A stretch of DNA of 46,924 nt. Source: a virus. Shown here one piece after another: positions 1 to 7,121 of this stretch (position 1 is the stretch's first letter; each line of letters opens with the position of its first letter). Where the stretch lies: IMG/VR virus record IMGVR_UViG_3300042904_000367, positions 1 through 46,924 of that record. The stretch is one strand, 5' to 3'. Position numbers and translations under genes: made by a program. The notes beneath the pieces are model-generated. The model was not told where the DNA came from, made no database searches, and saw nothing but the letters and a program-made list of their open reading frames with translations.

Positions 1-195
1 CCTGCCCAGTGTGCGCAGCGGAGCCGGGACTCCTCGACGAGGAGCGCGGGACGCTCGCAGCCTGCCCAAGCTGCAAGAAGGGGCTCTACTGCGACCGGTG
101 CGGCAGGTGCCTCGGGTGCGGAGCCTTCCCCGCGGAGAGGGCGGAGAGAAGGGAGGACCGAGCTCGCCGACGCGTGAGCCCGGAGGTGGACCCCG
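1..195. repeat. Terminal redundancy, left copy
   Basis: These 195 bases recur at 46730-46924 with one difference (A at 68, G at 46797). The junction falls inside a zinc-ribbon gene whose start lies at 46699, so the sequence most simply closes into a circle of about 46,729 bp. This could be an assembly overlap of a circularly permuted genome or a short direct terminal repeat; sequence alone does not decide. Confidence 0.9.
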
Positions 196-467
196 CGTGG
201 GGACACAACAAGCCGACCGGCGGGATCAGGTACACCGACCTCGAGGTCCCGGTCCGGCGGCTCGTCAAGATCGACGGGCGCGAGTACGTGCTGTCGCTGC
301 TGCCGGCTCTGCCGGGACAGGAGGCCCTCATAGAGTTCCGGCAGCGGAGGAAGCACGCGCGCCACCGCTTCTCCCTGGCGTCCGTGCTGATCGCGGCGGC
401 CAGGGAGACGGCGGCCGAGGAGGCGAAGGAGAGGGTCCGCGAGCGGCGTCGCAAGCGGAGCCAGTGA
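3..467 (+). CDS. Zinc-ribbon protein, 3' part (gene starts at 46699 across the junction)
   Basis: Reading frame is open from base 3 to the stop at 467. On the circular map it starts at GTG 46699, preceded by a GAGGAG ribosome site. The N-terminal half carries paired cysteines: CPVC at the start, then CPSC, CDRC and CLGC, enough for two zinc-binding knuckles. The C-terminal half is rich in Arg, Ala and Glu and probably helical, ending in a very basic tail (RERRRKRSQ). The only mismatch between the terminal copies (A68/G46797) is synonymous in this frame and non-synonymous in the competing frame, which weakly supports this one. Nucleic-acid binding is inferred; the family is not recognised. Confidence 0.65.
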   Translation, partial: CPVCAAEPGLLDEERGTLAACPSCKKGLYCDRCGRCLGCGAFPAERAERREDRARRRVSPEVDPAWGHNKPTGGIRYTDLEVPVRRLVKIDGREYVLSLLPALPGQEALIEFRQRRKHARHRFSLASVLIAAARETAAEEAKERVRERRRKRSQ

Positions 468-506
468 GACACGAGAACGAAAGCACACGACGAAAGGAGA
501 CCACAC

Positions 507-968
507 GTGGCGAAGAAGACGGGGAAGCACGGCAAGGAGGGAGCGGGGGACGACCCGATGGGCGACGCCGACCGGCTGGACCGCCTCTGCTGGGCCAAGG
601 CCCTCGAGGCGATCGACCAGATGGGGCTGAACCCGCGCGAGCGGGACAAGGTCGCCAGCGTCGCCGCCCGCCTGGCGTCCATGACCAGCGAGTCGATCGC
701 CCTCACGGCCCAGGCCAATCACATAGACCCAGGCACATCCCTGCGCATGTACGCGCGCGCACTCACCGCGGTGGTCGCCGGACTCGTCGAGGCCGTGCGC
801 ATCAGCGACGGCGTCGCGCTCAAGGCGGGCAAGGACCTAAAGCCGCCCAAGCCGGAGGGCGAGAACGTCGTTCCCGCGAGCGGCGGCTGGTGCGTCCTCA
901 AGAAGCCGCCCCCGCCGAAGATGCGCCAGCCGAGCGCGCGGCAGTGGTCCAAGGGGCCTCAGAACTAG
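507..968 (+). CDS. Hypothetical protein, 153 aa
   Basis: Start is GTG 507, with AAAGGAG about nine bases upstream, the standard ribosome site of this genome. A charged, Gly/Lys/Asp-rich N-terminus is followed by a mostly helical middle (roughly residues 25-105). The C-terminus is rich in proline and lysine (KKPPPPKMRQP), so probably disordered and basic. No catalytic motif or membrane segment is visible. It is the last gene before the control region at 987-1103 and belongs to the transcription unit that began near 44.15 kb. Function unknown. Confidence 0.7.
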   Translation: MAKKTGKHGKEGAGDDPMGDADRLDRLCWAKALEAIDQMGLNPRERDKVASVAARLASMTSESIALTAQANHIDPGTSLRMYARALTAVVAGLVEAVRISDGVALKAGKDLKPPKPEGENVVPASGGWCVLKKPPPPKMRQPSARQWSKGPQN

Positions 969-986
969 CGCGCCAGCGCGCGATCT

Positions 987-1017
987 CGAAAATTCTTCCG
1001 CGACGTAAGCCCTTGCG
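987..1017. repeat. 31-nt upstream control repeat, copy 1
   Basis: This segment aligns without gaps to 44057-44087. Identical blocks are CGAAAATT, GACGTAAG and CCTTGCG, separated by a variable 7-nt spacer and one variable base. In both copies the repeat ends exactly 58 bases before the -35 hexamer of the following promoter. Such fixed spacing suggests one functional control module (terminator plus activator or operator site) rather than chance. Confidence 0.75.
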
Positions 1018-1032
1018 AACCAGGGGCTTACG
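1004..1032 (+). terminator. Hairpin ending the upstream unit
   Basis: A perfect 9-bp stem (1004-1012 with 1024-1032, CGTAAGCCC arm) encloses an 11-base loop, 36 bases after the stop of the 507-968 gene. An outer, imperfect pairing of the flanks can extend it. No long T-run follows, so intrinsic termination strength is uncertain. Confidence 0.5.
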
Positions 1033-1074
1033 GCCGCTCGCGAAAGAATCTCCGACAAAACTCTGAGAAGGCCG

Positions 1075-1103
1075 TGTACAAGCCCGCGGACCCGGTGCAT
1101 GAT
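1075..1103 (+). promoter_or_regulatory. Sigma70-like promoter, early operon 2
   Basis: TGTACA (1075-1080), a 17-base spacer and CATGAT (1098-1103). The same architecture, TGTACG-N17-CATACT, occurs at 44145-44173 at the same distance downstream of the shared 31-nt repeat. It lies 60 bases upstream of the first gene of the unit running from 1164 to the terminator at 3354. Confidence 0.65.
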
Positions 1104-1163
1104 TCATCCATGTTGATCAAACGCTGATCGACGAACGAAAGTACCGAACGAAAGGACCTGACC

Positions 1164-1586
1164 ATGACCACGAAGACCACCACCTCGAAGAACGCCGTCG
1201 GCTACGAGATGTCGAAGCGCGGCCTGCTGATCACGATGCTCGAGGGCATGGTCGCCACGGCCAACGCCAAGAAGACCACCCTCGCCGCGGAGCTGCAACA
1301 GTACGACCTCGTGAGCATCCTCAAGGACGTCAACCACGAGACCATGGTCAAGGCCTACATGGCCCGCTACGCCGCCCGGATGCTAGTCCACGTCAAGGAG
1401 TACAGTGAGGGCGCGATGAACGACTACGTCGCTGAGACCATCGTCGACACGACCCGCAGTCTCCTCACCAGCGAGACCTACCGCCACAACAGCACCGACG
1501 GGATCGACAACCTCCTCGGGGCCGCGGAGCACGCCGCTCAGCAGCGCGTGCTCGCCGCGCTGACCAACTGGTCCAAGTCTAAGTAA
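1164..1586 (+). CDS. Hypothetical protein, 140 aa
   Basis: ATG 1164 has GAAAGGA seven bases upstream. The protein opens with a Thr/Ser/Lys-rich stretch and then looks almost entirely alpha-helical, with no cysteines, membrane segments or recognisable catalytic motif. It is the first gene downstream of the promoter at 1075, and its stop codon directly abuts a hammerhead ribozyme at 1587, so its transcript should be cut from the next cistron. Function unknown; early expression is inferred from the promoter context. Confidence 0.75.
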   Translation: MTTKTTTSKNAVGYEMSKRGLLITMLEGMVATANAKKTTLAAELQQYDLVSILKDVNHETMVKAYMARYAARMLVHVKEYSEGAMNDYVAETIVDTTRSLLTSETYRHNSTDGIDNLLGAAEHAAQQRVLAALTNWSKSK

Positions 1587-1640
1587 GGTCGAAACGCGGC
1601 TCGCGCCGCGTCCAGCCGTCATGCGGCTGCTGACGAGACC
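1587..1640 (+). ncRNA. Type II hammerhead ribozyme
   Basis: Order of parts: 5' strand of stem II GGTC (1587-1590), core GAAA (1591-1594), stem III CGCGGC/GCCGCG with loop TCGC, then U1611 and C1612. Predicted cleavage is after C1612. Stem I follows (CAGCCG/CGGCTG, loop TCATG), then the core CTGACGA (1630-1636) and the 3' strand of stem II GACC (1637-1640). All invariant core bases of the family are present, including the G10.1-C11.1 pair. The stem II ends are open, which defines type II. It begins at the base after the stop codon of the upstream gene. Confidence 0.92.
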
Positions 1641-1686
1641 ACAGTTCATGGGCTCAGGAACTTCCGCTCTTGAAAGGAGCACTATC

Positions 1687-2148
1687 ATGGCCAAGGCACG
1701 CACATCGACCTCCACCTCCACCTCCACCTCCACCGGCGGGGCCGTCAAGGAGATCGCCAAGCGTCCGGGCAAGACCGCGCACCCGGCGACGCAGGTCAAG
1801 AACCCCGACGGCAAGGGCTTCAAGCTGCTCGACTCGCTGCCGACCGACTACGACTTCGAGAAGAACTCCAGCCTCAAGTCGAAGCAGTTCGCGACGAAGG
1901 CCGCGTTCCTCGACTACCAGTCCGCGCTCATGAGCCACAAGGCCGCGCAGTTCAAGGCCAAGGCCGACACCGAGCGCGCGATGCCCGCCGACAAGGAGAC
2001 CAAGAAGGCCGCCGCCCGCCTCCAGCGCATGGCCGCCTCGATGGCCGAGCTGCAGAAGACCCTCGGCGGCAAGGGCGTGGACGTCGCCGCGATCGTCGCC
2101 GCCGCGCAGGCCAAGGCCAACGCCGCCGGCGCGACCCCGACCGCCTAA
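1687..2148 (+). CDS. Hypothetical protein with Ser-Thr repeat N-terminus, 153 aa
   Basis: ATG 1687 is chosen over an in-frame start at 1621 because GAAAGGAGC sits eight bases before it and 1621 would lie inside the ribozyme. Residues 5-16 are alternating Thr-Ser, encoded by a tandem TCCACC-type hexamer near 1710-1737. The rest contains two Lys/Ala-rich helical segments, and the C-terminus (about residue 105 on) resembles a coiled coil. The hexamer array could vary in copy number. It lies between a ribozyme-processed 5' end and the 2291 gene. Function unknown. Confidence 0.75.
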   Translation: MAKARTSTSTSTSTSTGGAVKEIAKRPGKTAHPATQVKNPDGKGFKLLDSLPTDYDFEKNSSLKSKQFATKAAFLDYQSALMSHKAAQFKAKADTERAMPADKETKKAAARLQRMAASMAELQKTLGGKGVDVAAIVAAAQAKANAAGATPTA

Positions 2149-2290
2149 GCATCTTCCCCACGGAGACCCGGGCCGCGCACTGCGGCTCGGGCCCTCCTCC
2201 CGCGCCCGGCGACACGTGTCACGCAGGGCGCGAGGGGAAGGCCCGAAGGAACCGAAAGTACCGAACATACGCAGAAGGGAAGATGCACAC

Positions 2291-2701
2291 ATGTTCCAGC
2301 CCACACGTCTGATAACCCGGTTGCAGGACCTGCGCGAGGACGTCAAGATCGCCGAGGCGCAGTACTCCATGGCGAAGTGGCTCGCCGACGACGCGACCCT
2401 CGCCCACAAGCTCAAGGTGCAGGACGACCTGATCGCCGCCGCCGAGGCCGCTAAGGCCAAGGCGCAGGCCGAGCACGACCGCGCGAAGGCGCAGCTCCCC
2501 GAGCTCGTCAAGGGCGTCGCGGACCGCCGGCGCAAGATGGCCGAGTGGGTCAACCGCAACGAGATCGGCCGGCTCGCCGACCTCGCGACCAAGTCGGCGC
2601 AGCTCGCCGCGCAGCTCGCCAAGGCCAAGGCCGAGAGCGAGGCCACGACGGCGCAGGACGCGCCGCAGGAGCCCACCGGGGGGACAGAGACCACGGACTG
2701 A
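2291..2701 (+). CDS. Coiled-coil hypothetical protein, 136 aa
   Basis: ATG 2291 is preferred to an in-frame GTG at 2216 because an AGAAGGGAAG ribosome site precedes it. Residues 5-115 are almost continuously helical with heptad-like Leu/Ala spacing and many Lys, Glu and Gln, indicating a long coiled coil. The tail (EPTGGTETTD) is disordered and acidic. The 140 bases before it hold only a GC-rich imperfect hairpin near 2170-2205. Function unknown; a structural or inhibitory partner role is possible but unsupported. Confidence 0.75.
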   Translation: MFQPTRLITRLQDLREDVKIAEAQYSMAKWLADDATLAHKLKVQDDLIAAAEAAKAKAQAEHDRAKAQLPELVKGVADRRRKMAEWVNRNEIGRLADLATKSAQLAAQLAKAKAESEATTAQDAPQEPTGGTETTD

Positions 2702-2775
2702 CCAAACGGGCGGGCCCTAGACCAGGGACTCCACCACGGAGACCCGGGGCGCGCCCACCACGAAAGGAGACTACC

Positions 2776-3336
2776 ATGCCCAAGCGTATCGAACCGGACG
2801 AGGTGCAGATGCACCTGATGGGCCTCTGCACGGACCTGGCCCTGGCCCTGCAGTCGGTGCGGGACCGGTGGCTCTACACCGGGTCCTCGTCCAAGGCCAT
2901 CGACGCGTACCTGACCGCCGCGCGGCGGAGGATGAGCCTCCTCGCTAAGGGCGAGTGCCCGGACTCCGCCCCGATGCCGGCGACGCCGCCGGGCTTCGAG
3001 GCCGTCAAGGTCGTCGACGACAACGCCATCACGTGCTACACGGAGATTTGGTGGGTGGAGGACACGCTGTGCCCGGGCGTCGCCGGCTGCGTGATGGGCT
3101 GCAAGACAGCAGCTTCCGCGAAGCAGGCCTACGCGGCGACCGTCCCAGCGAGGGCGGACCAGGGGGCGGGAGACGCGCCCGGCGTCGACGTCGTCGGCCT
3201 GGTGGCGAAGCCGCTACCCTACGCGGCCTTGCCCGTCGTGGCCGGACCGGCTGACCGCGCTCCGGCGTTCTGTTACGACCCCAACGGCTGCAAGGGAAAT
3301 ACCTCGTGCCCCAAGCGGCGCGCCTGCAGCGAGTGA
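2776..3336 (+). CDS. Hypothetical cysteine-containing protein, 186 aa
   Basis: ATG 2776 follows AAAGGAGAC at normal spacing. The N-terminal 60 residues look helical. The middle has a Trp-rich patch (EIWWVED) and two spaced cysteines (CPGVAGC). The C-terminal end is a compact cysteine cluster (CYDPNGC, then SCPKRRAC) that may bind a metal or form disulfides. It is the last gene before the terminator at 3354. No family recognised. Confidence 0.72.
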   Translation: MPKRIEPDEVQMHLMGLCTDLALALQSVRDRWLYTGSSSKAIDAYLTAARRRMSLLAKGECPDSAPMPATPPGFEAVKVVDDNAITCYTEIWWVEDTLCPGVAGCVMGCKTAASAKQAYAATVPARADQGAGDAPGVDVVGLVAKPLPYAALPVVAGPADRAPAFCYDPNGCKGNTSCPKRRACSE

Positions 3337-3353
3337 CGACCTCTCTCCCCTCC

Positions 3354-3396
3354 CCGCCGCGGCCTGGGCACTGGCTCCCAGCCGCGGCGGTCTTTT
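3354..3396 (+). terminator. Rho-independent terminator
   Basis: A perfect 10-bp stem, CCGCCGCGGC (3354-3363) with GCCGCGGCGG (3381-3390), encloses a 17-base loop and is followed directly by TCTTTT. It closes the unit that begins at the promoter at 1075. Confidence 0.85.
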
Positions 3397-3408
3397 CGAG
3401 GACCACGC

Positions 3409-3537
3409 ATGCACAGGCGCAGATGGCAGTACACACCGATCGCGGACCGCGTCACGGAGGCCTCGGCCTACCTGACCTTCGCGCTCATGACCGCCCTGTT
3501 CGCACTCGCGGCGATCGCCGCCCGGGCGGGACGGTAG
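3409..3537 (+). CDS. Small single-span membrane protein, 42 aa
   Basis: An ATG at 3409 opens 42 codons to the TAG at 3537 in the gap between the terminator and the 3564 gene. The N-terminus is basic (MHRRRW). Residues 20-38 are hydrophobic (YLTFALMTALFALAAIAA) and then an Arg-containing tail follows, the pattern of a one-pass inner-membrane peptide. A GAGGACC ribosome site lies a few bases upstream. The reading is short but has the genome's normal third-position GC bias. Role unknown. Confidence 0.5.
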   Translation: MHRRRWQYTPIADRVTEASAYLTFALMTALFALAAIAARAGR

Positions 3538-3563
3538 GACACCCCCACGAAAGGACACACGAC

Positions 3564-4169
3564 ATGCCCAACGACAAGGACCAGTACGCCGGCGACCCGC
3601 GGCTCAGGCCGATGGACGTCGACCTCATGCTGTGGCGGCCGCCGCTCGTGGTCGGCCCGCACCCGAACCGCGACTTCGACCCCGCGCGGCCCGCGCTGCA
3701 GGGCCTCTGCGCCCGCCGGCTCGCCAAGGCGTGCGGGCTGGACGAGGACCACGCCGACTACGAGGCTCGCTTCTTCGAGCTGTTCCAGACCACCAACCTC
3801 ATCGACTGGTGCCCGGCGGACGACCTGCCCGGGGCCGCGCGCGAGGAGCTCAACGAGAACGCCCTCCGCATGAAGCCGCTGCTCCGCCACCGCCTGGTCG
3901 TGGGCGTCGGCCTCGAGGTCGCCGTGGCGTTCGGCTTCCCGACCACGAGGTGGTTCGACCACCTCCACAACAAGGCGTACCAGTTCATCTTCAACGCGAC
4001 CCCGCACCCGAGCGGCCTCAACCGCTGGTGGAACGAGTCGTCGAACGTCGAGCAGGCCGAGCACTACTGGCGTCAGTACCGCCGCCTGGCCGAGAGGAGC
4101 GAGCGCATCCGCGCGGACACCGAGCTAGTGGCCGACCTCCGTCGGCGTGGAGGACACCGTGGCGTTTAA
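3564..4169 (+). CDS. Uracil-DNA-glycosylase-superfamily-like protein, 201 aa
   Basis: ATG 3564 has GAAAGGACAC upstream. Two segments suggest the uracil-DNA glycosylase fold. Near residue 30 is VVGPHPNRDF, resembling the substrate-pocket motif. Near residues 146-156 is TPHPSGLNRWWN, resembling the HPS DNA-intercalation loop. Length near 200 aa fits compact members. Context (ligase, nuclease) fits DNA repair or modified-base handling. The fit is by motif only, and an inactive or divergent relative is possible. The coding end overlaps the next gene by about 11 bases. Confidence 0.5.
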   Translation: MPNDKDQYAGDPRLRPMDVDLMLWRPPLVVGPHPNRDFDPARPALQGLCARRLAKACGLDEDHADYEARFFELFQTTNLIDWCPADDLPGAAREELNENALRMKPLLRHRLVVGVGLEVAVAFGFPTTRWFDHLHNKAYQFIFNATPHPSGLNRWWNESSNVEQAEHYWRQYRRLAERSERIRADTELVADLRRRGGHRGV

Positions 4170-4584
4170 GCTGATCACGACCCTGCGCGGGCAGGGCAAG
4201 ACCCGCATGCTGGTGGACCTGGTCCGGGGCAACCCCGCCCGGGTCCTGGTGGTGCACTCGGTCGACGAGCGGCGCAGGGTGCTCGACGTGTTCCGACTGC
4301 CGTCCGGGCAGGTGGTCACGTGGGAGGACCGCTTGCAGCTCCGCGGACGCGGCGACTACGAGCTGGTGGTCGACAACCTCGACCTGATCCTGCAGGGCGA
4401 GCTCGGCGGCGTGGTCTCGGTGGTCACCGCCACCAGGCCGTTCCCGCACTGCGCGCGGCACCCGCGGGAGGTCGAGCCGTGCCTCGAGTGCGCCAGGATC
4501 AACAGGCTGCGCGGGGACCGGAGCGACCGGGACCCGGAGACAGAGGACGCGGAAGGCAAGACACAGGAGGCCGGCGATGAGTGA
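4159..4584 (+). CDS. Small P-loop protein, 141 aa
   Basis: GTG 4159 is preferred to GTG 4147 because GGAGG lies six bases before it. Residues 4-14 read LITTLRGQGKT, an acceptable Walker A loop, followed by a helix and a beta strand (ARVLVVHSVD). A second strand (YELVVDNLDLI) could be Walker B. The C-terminal third has C/H residues (HCARHPREVEPCLEC) that could bind zinc, then a charged tail. It could be a truncated helicase-like or AAA-type ATPase. It is translationally coupled to the ligase by an 8-base overlap. Confidence 0.6.
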   Translation: MAFKLITTLRGQGKTRMLVDLVRGNPARVLVVHSVDERRRVLDVFRLPSGQVVTWEDRLQLRGRGDYELVVDNLDLILQGELGGVVSVVTATRPFPHCARHPREVEPCLECARINRLRGDRSDRDPETEDAEGKTQEAGDE

Positions 4585-5590
4585 CGAGCTGACGGACTTC
4601 GATGGGCTGACGCGGGACGAGGTCGCGCGTCAGCTGCACCACCCGCCGACCTACGAGCCGCTGCGGGCCAGGGACTGGGCGGACGGCGCGGGCGAGCCGC
4701 GGTACCTCCACGCCAAGCTGGACGGGTGGCGCGTGAGGGCCGTGGTCGACGGCGACGACCTGCTCGGGACCTACACGCGGACCCAGGACTACACGGCGCG
4801 GCTCGAGGCCGGGCGGTGGCCCTGGTGGGACGCGCTGCTGCAGCTGCCGCCGCTGACCGCCGTGGAGCTGGAGCTCTGGGCCCCGGGCGTGCCGGCGACG
4901 AGCGTGCCGACCCTGATCAAGGCCGGGGACCAGAGGCTCAGGGCGACGGCGTTCGCGGTGCCGTTCGCCGCTGGCCTGGACATCCGGGACGCGACGCTGC
5001 AGGTGGCCAGGATGCGGTGCAGGAACTACGGCCTAGAGTTCGCCGAGTACTGGGAGCTCATGGGCCCGTCCGCCGCGCCCGGGGCCTCCGCCTCGCCGAC
5101 GCGCGCGTGGCTGCTGGAGGAGCTGCGGAAGCTCAACGCGGAGGTGGACCACGACCAGAACCTCTACCGCCCCGCGCTCGAGGGCTTCGTGCTGAAGCGG
5201 CGCAACTACGTCGGCTGGTGGAAGTACAAGCCGGAACTGACGGTGGACTGCGTCGTGACGGGCCTGGTCCCAGGCAACGGGAAGTTCAGCGGCGTGGTCG
5301 GCGCGCTCAAGGTCAGCCTACACGACGGGACGCCGGCCCTGGACTCGCTGTACGAGGTCGCGGAGGTAAGCGGCATGGACGACGCTGAGAGGCGGCGCAT
5401 GGGCGACTGGGACCTGGGCCGGGTCTGCGAGGTCGAGTTCCAGTGCGTCGGCTCGCGCGGTCGGCTGCAGCACCCGCGGTTCCTGCGCTGGCGCGAGGAC
5501 AAGCCGCCGGAGGAGTGCACGGCCGCGCAGCTCGAGGCCCTCAAGGGCGTGCTGAACAAGAGCACGTGGAAGGGGAGTGAGCCGTGCTGA
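4577..5590 (+). CDS. ATP-dependent DNA ligase
   Basis: The nucleotidyltransferase signature is clear. Motif I is AKLDGWR with the adenylated lysine at about residue 47. Motif III/IIIa region is VELELWAP, motif IV EGFVLKRR and motif V WWKYKP. An OB-fold-like C-terminus follows (VTGLVPGNGKFSGVVGALKV, then VEFQCVG). It seals nicks during replication and repair using ATP. At 337 aa it is a normal size for a small phage ligase. Start ATG 4577 overlaps the previous stop. The stop overlaps the start of the next gene, so the four-gene run 4159-6208 is tightly coupled. Confidence 0.88.
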   Translation: MSDELTDFDGLTRDEVARQLHHPPTYEPLRARDWADGAGEPRYLHAKLDGWRVRAVVDGDDLLGTYTRTQDYTARLEAGRWPWWDALLQLPPLTAVELELWAPGVPATSVPTLIKAGDQRLRATAFAVPFAAGLDIRDATLQVARMRCRNYGLEFAEYWELMGPSAAPGASASPTRAWLLEELRKLNAEVDHDQNLYRPALEGFVLKRRNYVGWWKYKPELTVDCVVTGLVPGNGKFSGVVGALKVSLHDGTPALDSLYEVAEVSGMDDAERRRMGDWDLGRVCEVEFQCVGSRGRLQHPRFLRWREDKPPEECTAAQLEALKGVLNKSTWKGSEPC

Positions 5591-5802
5591 GCCTGGTGCC
5601 GCTCAACTTCACAATCAATGGCGTCGAATACAAGGCGGTGGCCGGCGTCGACTGCGACCGCTGCGGCGGCGTGTGGCTGCTCCCGTCGCAGAACGGCGTG
5701 GAGTGCGCGCCGGCCAAGTTCTGCCCGTACTGCGGGCTCGAGTTCGTCGGGTACAAGTCCGGCGGCGAGAACCACCCGTTCGAGGAGGTCGACGATGGCT
5801 GA
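5584..5802 (+). CDS. Zinc-ribbon protein, 72 aa
   Basis: GTG 5584 lies inside the end of the ligase gene with GGGAGTGAG just upstream. Two CxxC knuckles (CDRCGG near residue 24 and CPYCGLEF near residue 47) are spaced as in a small zinc ribbon, with an acidic C-terminus. Such proteins usually contact nucleic acid or a partner enzyme; none is identifiable here. The overlap with the ligase suggests coexpression. Confidence 0.7.
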   Translation: MLSLVPLNFTINGVEYKAVAGVDCDRCGGVWLLPSQNGVECAPAKFCPYCGLEFVGYKSGGENHPFEEVDDG

Positions 5803-6208
5803 GCGACTGAGGTGCGGGCCGCGCGTGGAGCAGCCGCGCGGGTCGCGGCTCTGCGGCCAGTGCTGCGTGGCGACGGTCGCCGGCGCGGCCCTGGCGGAGG
5901 TCTGCCGCGTGATGGGCACCCGGGAGGAGACGCACGCCGCGGACCTGGTCGGCGCGCTGGACGCGCTCGGCCTCGAGGCGGAGTGGCGGCGCGGCGGGCC
6001 CGACGACGGCGAGCTCTCGGTGGTCATGCACCGGTGGCCCGACGAGGAGGTCGGACACTGGACCGTCTGGGACCGCGGCGAGTGGTACGACCCGGCCACC
6101 CGGTACGACGCGTCCGGGACCACCACGGGGCGCGTCGTGGTCCTGGGCAGGCGAAAGGTCAGCCGGGAGGCCCGGGAGGTCCTGGATCGCCTCCGGGGAG
6201 CCCTCTAG
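5795..6208 (+). CDS. Peptidase C39-like (papain-fold) protein, 137 aa
   Basis: ATG 5795, overlapping the previous stop, has GAGGAGG upstream. The sequence SRLCGQCCVATVAG near residue 17 matches the Gln-x-Cys active-site segment of C39-like domains. GHWTVWDRGEWYDP near residues 88-101 matches the His and Asp positions. Phage proteins of this type are short, stand-alone domains of unknown substrate. There is no signal peptide, so an exported role is unlikely, though no conventional endolysin is visible elsewhere. Catalytic competence is plausible but unproven. Confidence 0.6.
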   Translation: MAERLRCGPRVEQPRGSRLCGQCCVATVAGAALAEVCRVMGTREETHAADLVGALDALGLEAEWRRGGPDDGELSVVMHRWPDEEVGHWTVWDRGEWYDPATRYDASGTTTGRVVVLGRRKVSREAREVLDRLRGAL

Positions 6209-6250
6209 GGGCGTCCGGAGCACAGTTCTCACTTACGAAGGGAGGCCAGC

Positions 6251-6811
6251 GTGGCCAACGTACCTAACAGGAACCGAACGGAGAGCGAGATCACGGCCGA
6301 CGTGATGCGGACGTGCGAGGCGGCCGGGGCCGTCGTGGTGCCGATCGTGGGGCACATGATGCAGGGCTCGGGCTGGCCGGACCGGCTCGTCCTGCACCGC
6401 AGGTTCCGCGGCTTCGTCGAGGCGAAGCGCGGCTCGAACCCGCTGACGACGCAGCAGGAGGTCAACATCAAGCGCGCGGTGCAGCGCGAGTTCCCCGCGC
6501 TCGTGGCCCGCTACTTCCAGGACGACATGACCCTCCGCGTGGAGGGCGTGCTCCCGGGAGGGCGGTGGATGATCCTCGCCACGTTGGACCTCGTCCGCTG
6601 CTGCAGCGGTCGCCGCGAGGACGGGGCCTGGCTGCTGGACACCCTCCAGCTCGCGTGGAACGAGGTCTTCGTGGAGGTGATCCTGGCGCGCGGCACGGAG
6701 CCCATACCGACGCTGACCTGCGGGCGGTGCCAGGCCCCGGCGGTGAGGATCGGGAACAGCGCGACGCCCAGGTGCCTCCGCGGCTGCGACCGGCACGAAC
6801 CGACCCGCTGA
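6251..6811 (+). CDS. VRR-NUC-type nuclease, 186 aa
   Basis: GTG 6251 follows AAGGGAGG. The N-terminal 80 residues fit the VRR-NUC fold of the PD-(D/E)xK superfamily: SEIT helix, a strand, GWPDRLV carrying the Asp, then FVEAKRGSNPLTTQQ carrying the E-x-K pair and the Gln helix. The C-terminal part adds CGRCQAP and CLRGC, a possible zinc knuckle that is not part of the usual domain. It probably cuts branched or single-stranded DNA in replication or recombination. It is the last gene before the regulatory element at 6851. Confidence 0.78.
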   Translation: MANVPNRNRTESEITADVMRTCEAAGAVVVPIVGHMMQGSGWPDRLVLHRRFRGFVEAKRGSNPLTTQQEVNIKRAVQREFPALVARYFQDDMTLRVEGVLPGGRWMILATLDLVRCCSGRREDGAWLLDTLQLAWNEVFVEVILARGTEPIPTLTCGRCQAPAVRIGNSATPRCLRGCDRHEPTR

Positions 6812-6850
6812 CCCGCGTGCGCTTTCCCAGGGACGCGGTCTGCAAGGCAG

Positions 6851-7086
6851 TTCCACACTACGTACAAGAATCGCCCCGCCCGGGCCCTCCCCCCTTCTTC
6901 AACATTCGCTGCTCGCGGCTCAAACGCTGCAAAGCACGCCTTTTCATAGGCATACAACACACAATCCACAAAATCCGGAAGTATTGATTTCCCTTATATA
7001 TAGATCTCAGTCTATAAGAGAGCGAAGCGAGATTCTCCTGGTTGAGCGCGGGCTCGGCCGGGGCGAAACTCGTACGTAGTGTGGAA
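6851..7086. promoter_or_regulatory. Inverted-repeat-bounded AT-rich control element, copy A
   Basis: Two inward-facing arms of about 31 nt (6851-6881 and 7056-7086) share CCACACTACGTAC and TCGCCCCG, with 27 of 31 positions complementary. Between them lie about 175 noncoding bases, AT-rich from 6940 to 7015, with ACGCCTTTT at 6936, CCTTATATA at 6992 and a small palindrome TATAGA/TCTATA. A second copy with the same order and spacing is at 31061-31294. It separates early from late genes. Possible roles are replication origin, regulator-binding switch or invertible segment; no protein partner is identifiable. Confidence 0.75.
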
Positions 7087-7121
7087 CTGAGCCAGGACAC
7101 GGCAACGAAAGGAGCAAGCAC

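Noticed and set aside
1-195. Natural direct terminal repeat as the packaging end
   Set aside because: Not excluded, but the repeat is short, contains a mismatch and cuts a gene, which fits an assembly overlap of a circular map at least as well.
1705-1740. Short tandem repeat as a CRISPR-like array
   Set aside because: Units are six bases, contiguous and in frame in a gene; there are no spacers.
7056-7086. Right arm of element A as a hammerhead (GGCGAAAC present)
   Set aside because: There is no CTGANGA partner or pairing stem in range; the GAAAC is part of the inverted repeat shared by both elements.
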